Assembly: GCA_934699065.1 (NCBI GenBank)
Contig: CAKUWD010000114.1
Coordinates: 1 to 9,386 of the forward strand
Length of the DNA stretch: 9,386 nucleotides
Direction of reading: 5' to 3'
Origin: an uncultured Treponema sp.
GTDB taxonomy: Bacteria > Spirochaetota > Spirochaetia > Treponematales > Treponemataceae
The position numbers and the translations under genes were made by a program. Positions within the stretch are counted from its first letter, which is position 1. Each line of letters opens with the position of its first letter. The notes beneath the pieces were generated by a model, which was given only the letters and a program-made list of their open reading frames with translations, did no database searches and was not told where the DNA came from. Below are positions 6,054-9,386 of the stretch, one piece after another.

Positions 6054-7162
6054 TGAAGTGGCTTTATGGAATTCTCTGTCTTTTCTTTCTGATTTTATTT
6101 CATGAATTTGGTCATTTTCTTGCTGCCAGACTTTTTGGTGTAAAAGTTGAAAGCTTTTCTATAGGTTTTGGACCAATATTGTTTCATAAAAATATAAAAG
6201 GAACTGATTACAGACTTTCTCTTTTTCCTCTTGGCGGCTACTGCGGCATGAAGGGTGAAAAAGATTTTCAAAAAGCAATCGAAGAAAAACTCCCGGAAGT
6301 TTCAGGAGAAAAAGATTCTCTTTATGGAATACATCCTTTTAAGAGAGCTTTAATTGGTTTTGCAGGTCCCTTTTTTAATTTTATTTTTGCTGTCTTTGCC
6401 TGTTCTTTAATTAATGGAATTGGTTATACTTACTATACATATTCCAATAAAATTTTAATAAATGAAAATGTAACAAGCAGTGTAGCACGTGATGCAGGCC
6501 TTCTTTCTGGTGATAAAATCATAAAACTAAATGGAAAATCAATTGAAGATTTTTCTGATTTGATAGAAATGGTTTCTGTACGACCAGATGAAGATGTAGT
6601 ATTAACTGTTGATCGTAATGGAACAATTATTGATTTTAATCTTCATATTGATATGGATAAATCTACTGGAAGCGGAAAAATTGGTGTTGCTGCTGATACT
6701 TCTGAAGTTCTGAAAAAAGAATCTCCCCGTTATGGATTTTTTTCTTCCATAGGTCATGGTTTTCTTGATGCGGTTAATTCTGTATCTGTTACAATTAAAA
6801 GTATAGGAATACTTTTTAAAGGTGTAGATGTAAACAATGCTGTTTCCGGACCTGCTCGTGTTACAGAAATGTTAGGAATAACAGTAAAAGAAGGTTTTTC
6901 TGAGGGCTTAAGAGTTGGTTTTGTTTCACTTTTCAGCCTTCTTTCTGTAATAAGTATTTCACTTTTTATAATGAATCTTCTTCCGATTCCAGTTCTTGAT
7001 GGAGGTTTAATTCTTATTGCTTTTATAGAAATTCTTATTCGCAGAAAAATTAATCCTCGTATTCAGTATTATGTTCAGTTTATAGGCTTGGCATTTATAA
7101 TTTTTATATTTATCATAGGTCTTAAAGGCGATATTTCTTATTTTTTTAGCAGAGGTAAATAA
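6053..7162 (+). CDS. rseP: RseP-type site-2 intramembrane zinc metalloprotease
   Basis: The 369-residue membrane protease belongs to the S2P/M50 family, which cuts transmembrane helices of anti-sigma factors, signal-peptide remnants or other membrane proteins. The zinc motif HEFGH is at 17-21 inside the first helix (about 2-26). GFAGPFFNFIFAVF (102-115) starts the second helix. A single PDZ domain follows (about 130-205, with DAGLLSGDKIIKLNG at 147-161). The third zinc ligand lies in NLLPIPVLDGG (308-318, Asp316), and a final helix spans about 338-356. E. coli RseP is longer (about 450 residues) and has two PDZ domains; one PDZ is common in other phyla. The start overlaps the dxr stop (TAATG), with GGAG at 6041-6044. 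No anti-sigma factor gene is seen nearby, so the substrate is unknown. Confidence 0.95.
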   Translation: MKWLYGILCLFFLILFHEFGHFLAARLFGVKVESFSIGFGPILFHKNIKGTDYRLSLFPLGGYCGMKGEKDFQKAIEEKLPEVSGEKDSLYGIHPFKRALIGFAGPFFNFIFAVFACSLINGIGYTYYTYSNKILINENVTSSVARDAGLLSGDKIIKLNGKSIEDFSDLIEMVSVRPDEDVVLTVDRNGTIIDFNLHIDMDKSTGSGKIGVAADTSEVLKKESPRYGFFSSIGHGFLDAVNSVSVTIKSIGILFKGVDVNNAVSGPARVTEMLGITVKEGFSEGLRVGFVSLFSLLSVISISLFIMNLLPIPVLDGGLILIAFIEILIRRKINPRIQYYVQFIGLAFIIFIFIIGLKGDISYFFSRGK

Positions 7163-9075
7163 TGAAAAAATATATATTAATTCTTGCTCTTCTTTTTATT
7201 TCTTTTTCTTTATACTCACAATCGCAGTCTCACATTTCGACTCAGTCACATCAGGCAGAAGTTACGCAAATTACTCCGGTTTCAGCGCGAGGAACAGATG
7301 GCTCATACTACACAGCTTCCGACGACGGATTTGTAATAAAATGGACTTTTGATGGACAGGGAGAACACTATCAATTCTCGGATGTTTCAATAAAACTACT
7401 CGCTGTTGCTCCTGGCGGAAATGAAATTGCAATTTATGAGACGGACGGCGGTTCAATCAATAGAATTACTGTTTGGGACTGGAAAACTCTTTCACGAAAA
7501 TATATTAAGAAATTTTCTGATTCAATTACATCACTTGCCTACTCTTCTAATGGAACTTATCTTATTGCCGGTACAGCCACTGTAGATGGAGCTGTTTTTA
7601 TAAAAACAGCAGGCTGGCAGATTGTAGATAAAATCAAAGAAAATACAGGAATTGTAAGTTATATCAATACAAGTAAAACTGAGAAAACCTGTGTATTTTA
7701 TTCTCCATCTGGTAATCTTTCTTTCTATGATTTTTTAACAGGTAAGCTTAAACAGAAAATGCAAATCGTAAAAGGTCTTACCCAAACAGTAATGTATAAT
7801 GAAAATCGATATTTTGCAGGTGTTCGTGATAATACAATTTATGTAACAGCTTCTGGAAAAACAATTGCATCCATTCCTGCTAATAACCCAATTATCATTT
7901 CGACTGAAGCTGATTATAATCTTTTTTACCTTGAAAACGATGGTCGAAGTAATTATGAAATTAAGATGCTTGAAAGTAAGGAAGGCAATCTTGTTTCAAA
8001 TCCTCGCCTTGTAAAATCTATGAAGGGACCTCGCGGTTCTGCAATTATAACTTCTGCTGTAAAAGATGCTACAAATATATATTTTGGCGGTAAAAATGGT
8101 GCTGTTTATCAGACAGAAGCAGAAGCAACTATCAATACGACAAATCTTACAGAACTTACAGAAAATACTTATTCAAAAATTTATGATATGGCACCATCTG
8201 AATCAGATTTCTACTTCCTGACAACTAATGCCATTTTCAGTTCATCTTATGATACAGGTGTAATTACAAAACTTGCATCAACATCAGGAGAATCAAATAT
8301 TATTTCATATAAAGATAATTCAGTAATTCTATGGAGTTTTTCCGAAAAGACTCCTGTAAAACTTATTGATCTTGATAAAAAAACTACTACTGTATTATTT
8401 ACACCAAAAAATAGTGTTCAAAAAGTCCGACTCTGTTCTGTAGAAGATAAGGATTATCTTATTGAGATTGAAAGCAATAGTATAGTTAATCTTTTTGATA
8501 TTCAGAGCGGACAACTTTCTGAAATATATTCAGGAACAGGAATCCAGGATGCTGTTTATATGAATAATAAACTGGTTTATATTGCAAAATCTGCAGCCAC
8601 TAATCCACAAACACCACTTTTAAGTGTTAATCCTGATACGATGGAAACTGTTCCTTTAAGCATTAAGGGAAATGTAACTTATGCTTTAAGTACAGATGGA
8701 AAAACCATTTATGGTCTGAATATTATATCTGATGATAATGGAAAAAATACTTACGTTTTCTCTTTCAATGTTTATACAAAACAAATGACAAATATTCTTA
8801 GATTTACAGAAGAAGATCCGGAAGCCTTTACATATCTTAGCGGTAATACATTGTTTACAAATATTGGTCGTAATAAAGTTTACTGTTATAATCTTTCAAC
8901 TAAAAAAAGATTTGCTTATAACCGTTCTGCATCAATTCCTAAAACTATCTGCACTAACAGTAAACGTGCCGTAATTTTGAATTCTAATGGAAGTATTTCC
9001 TGGTGTGGAACAATTGATTCAAAACTGCTTGCTGATTGGTACTTAACGAAAGATGAACAGTGGTACGAGTTCTAA
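7162..9075 (+). CDS. Secreted WD40/beta-propeller-like protein of unknown function
   Basis: This 637-residue protein opens with a clear Sec signal peptide: MKKY, a hydrophobic core (about 5-17) and a likely cut after SLYSQ near residue 20. There is no lipobox cysteine, so a soluble periplasmic or exported protein is more likely than a lipoprotein. The mature part reads as repeated beta-strand blades. The clearest are about 30-65 (ending TASDDGFVIKWTFDG), 75-108 (ending ITVWDW) and 119-152 (with SLAYSSNGTYLIAG); later ones include GGKNGAVYQ. Blades further along are too diverged to count by eye. The C-terminus ADWYLTKDEQWYEF looks like a closing strand. The ATG overlaps the rseP stop (TAATG), with GAGG at 7152-7155, so it is translated with RseP. 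No catalytic motif is recognised. It may be a scaffold or envelope-binding protein, an inference from fold and context only. Confidence 0.85.
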   Translation: MKKYILILALLFISFSLYSQSQSHISTQSHQAEVTQITPVSARGTDGSYYTASDDGFVIKWTFDGQGEHYQFSDVSIKLLAVAPGGNEIAIYETDGGSINRITVWDWKTLSRKYIKKFSDSITSLAYSSNGTYLIAGTATVDGAVFIKTAGWQIVDKIKENTGIVSYINTSKTEKTCVFYSPSGNLSFYDFLTGKLKQKMQIVKGLTQTVMYNENRYFAGVRDNTIYVTASGKTIASIPANNPIIISTEADYNLFYLENDGRSNYEIKMLESKEGNLVSNPRLVKSMKGPRGSAIITSAVKDATNIYFGGKNGAVYQTEAEATINTTNLTELTENTYSKIYDMAPSESDFYFLTTNAIFSSSYDTGVITKLASTSGESNIISYKDNSVILWSFSEKTPVKLIDLDKKTTTVLFTPKNSVQKVRLCSVEDKDYLIEIESNSIVNLFDIQSGQLSEIYSGTGIQDAVYMNNKLVYIAKSAATNPQTPLLSVNPDTMETVPLSIKGNVTYALSTDGKTIYGLNIISDDNGKNTYVFSFNVYTKQMTNILRFTEEDPEAFTYLSGNTLFTNIGRNKVYCYNLSTKKRFAYNRSASIPKTICTNSKRAVILNSNGSISWCGTIDSKLLADWYLTKDEQWYEF

Positions 9076-9084
9076 TAAAACTGT

Positions 9085-9186
9085 CATCCCGAACTTAGGG
9101 AGCGTAACTGCGTAGAAGGGCAAAAACAGTCCAGTAGACTGTTTTTAGCGAGTCTCCGAGCAGCTATACTGCGAAGGTTCGGGATG
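9085..9186. repeat. Expanded inverted repeat downstream of the propeller gene
   Basis: CATCCCGAAC (9085-9094) and GTTCGGGATG (9177-9186) are perfect 10-bp complements, 82 bases apart. With the preceding GT, the left arm matches one end of the 26-bp hairpin unit (GTCATnCnGAACTT), and the right arm matches the other half. The short CTTGT loop is replaced by an 82-base insert carrying its own hairpin (9122-9146), short complementary GGAG/CTCC segments (9099-9102 with 9154-9157) and two ACTGCG copies (9107-9112, 9168-9173). No reading frame of note is contained in it. It fills most of the gap between two convergent genes. Confidence 0.7.
9122..9146. terminator. Possible bidirectional terminator hairpin
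   Basis: AAAAACAGTC (9122-9131) pairs perfectly with GACTGTTTTT (9137-9146) around a CAGTA loop. The stem is 10 bp with five A-T pairs at its base, giving a five-T run in either direction. It sits between the convergent propeller gene and glgA, where a shared terminator would be expected. The GC part is short and the T run is brief, so termination would be modest. It may instead be only the core of the surrounding repeat. Confidence 0.4.
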
Positions 9187-9195
9187 TAATTTTTT

Positions 9196-9221
9196 AAATG
9201 CTGAAACAAGTTCAGCAGTAC
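9196..9221 (-). repeat. Copy of the 26-bp hairpin repeat beside glgA
   Basis: TGCTGAA (9199-9205), ACAAG and TTCAGCA (9211-9217) reproduce the stem and loop of the unit at 752-777 in the opposite orientation. The flanks are slightly decayed (AAA in place of AGA, GTAC in place of TGAC). It ends just 6 bases beyond the glgA stop codon, so it would form a hairpin at the 3' end of the glgA message. Confidence 0.8.
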
Positions 9222-9227
9222 ACATTT

Positions 9228-9386
9228 TTATTTCCAGTCGGCGGTGTTGATACCGCAGCCCCGCCAGAGAGCTTCTGAATAAACTCCAACATAATTTTGG
9301 GCACTTGTATCCCAGCTGAAGTTTTTCTGCATTCCGCGAACCTGCATCTTCTTAATGTGATCTTTTTTATTGTAATAAGCCCATAC
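9228..9386 (-). CDS. glgA: Glycogen synthase, C-terminal end (partial)
   Basis: The minus-strand frame is open from the window edge to TAA at 9230-9228, giving 52 residues. The stretch MQVRGMQKNFSWDTSAQNY followed by VGVYSEAL matches the closing segment of bacterial glycogen synthases (GT5 family), where R-G-M-x-x-(D/N)-F-S-W precedes the last helix. The enzyme extends alpha-1,4-glucan chains from ADP-glucose in the cytoplasm. The short tail ends NTADWK. The active site and start lie outside the window. The gene converges on the propeller gene. The assignment rests on the C-terminal motif alone; another GT4/GT5 starch or glycogen synthase-like enzyme is possible. Confidence 0.75.
   Translation of the reverse strand, partial: VWAYYNKKDHIKKMQVRGMQKNFSWDTSAQNYVGVYSEALWRGCGINTADWK

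Overview
The window looks like a chromosomal housekeeping segment from a spirochaete, most likely a Treponema of the host-associated or gut type. The evidence is the gene order rpsB-tsf-frr-uppS-cdsA-dxr-rseP, which I recall from treponemes, together with the AT-rich composition and the protein sequences. The genus is inferred from order and sequence style; no search was run.

Layout. Bases 2-76 are the last codons of an unidentified + strand gene. A strong intrinsic terminator (105-137) follows. Next comes maf (148-738), a nucleotide pyrophosphatase. The main cluster then runs rpsB (ribosomal protein S2), tsf (EF-Ts), frr (ribosome recycling factor), uppS (undecaprenyl diphosphate synthase), cdsA (CDP-diglyceride synthase), dxr (DXP reductoisomerase), rseP (site-2 intramembrane protease) and an unidentified secreted beta-propeller-like protein (7162-9075). 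On the opposite strand, at the right edge, is the 3' end of a convergent glycogen synthase gene (9228-9386). No tRNA, rRNA, CRISPR array, insertion sequence or prophage gene is visible.

How the genes fit together. The first three cluster genes serve translation: ribosome structure, EF-Tu recharging and ribosome recycling. The next four serve the envelope. dxr makes isoprenoid precursors by the MEP pathway, uppS uses such precursors to build the lipid carrier for peptidoglycan, cdsA makes CDP-diacylglycerol for phospholipids, and rseP cleaves membrane proteins. dxr/rseP and rseP/propeller each overlap by one base (TAATG), so the propeller protein is probably translated with RseP and may act in the envelope. 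The ribosomal genes use more C- and G-ending codons, while cdsA and rseP are strongly A/T-ending, as expected if expression drops along the cluster.

Non-coding structure. Spacing inside the cluster is either very tight (-1 to 11 nt) or a gap of 78-179 nt, and every larger gap holds inverted-repeat DNA. Two families can be seen. One is a 26-bp hairpin unit with a constant ACAAG/CTTGT loop and covarying stem pairs (752-777, 784-809, 866-891, 9196-9221, a decayed copy at 4932-4954, and an expanded version at 9085-9186). The other is an 88-bp pair of inverted units between tsf and frr (2640-2727) whose apical stems also covary. These are the most interesting signals here. I see no clear candidate for a new multi-gene system.
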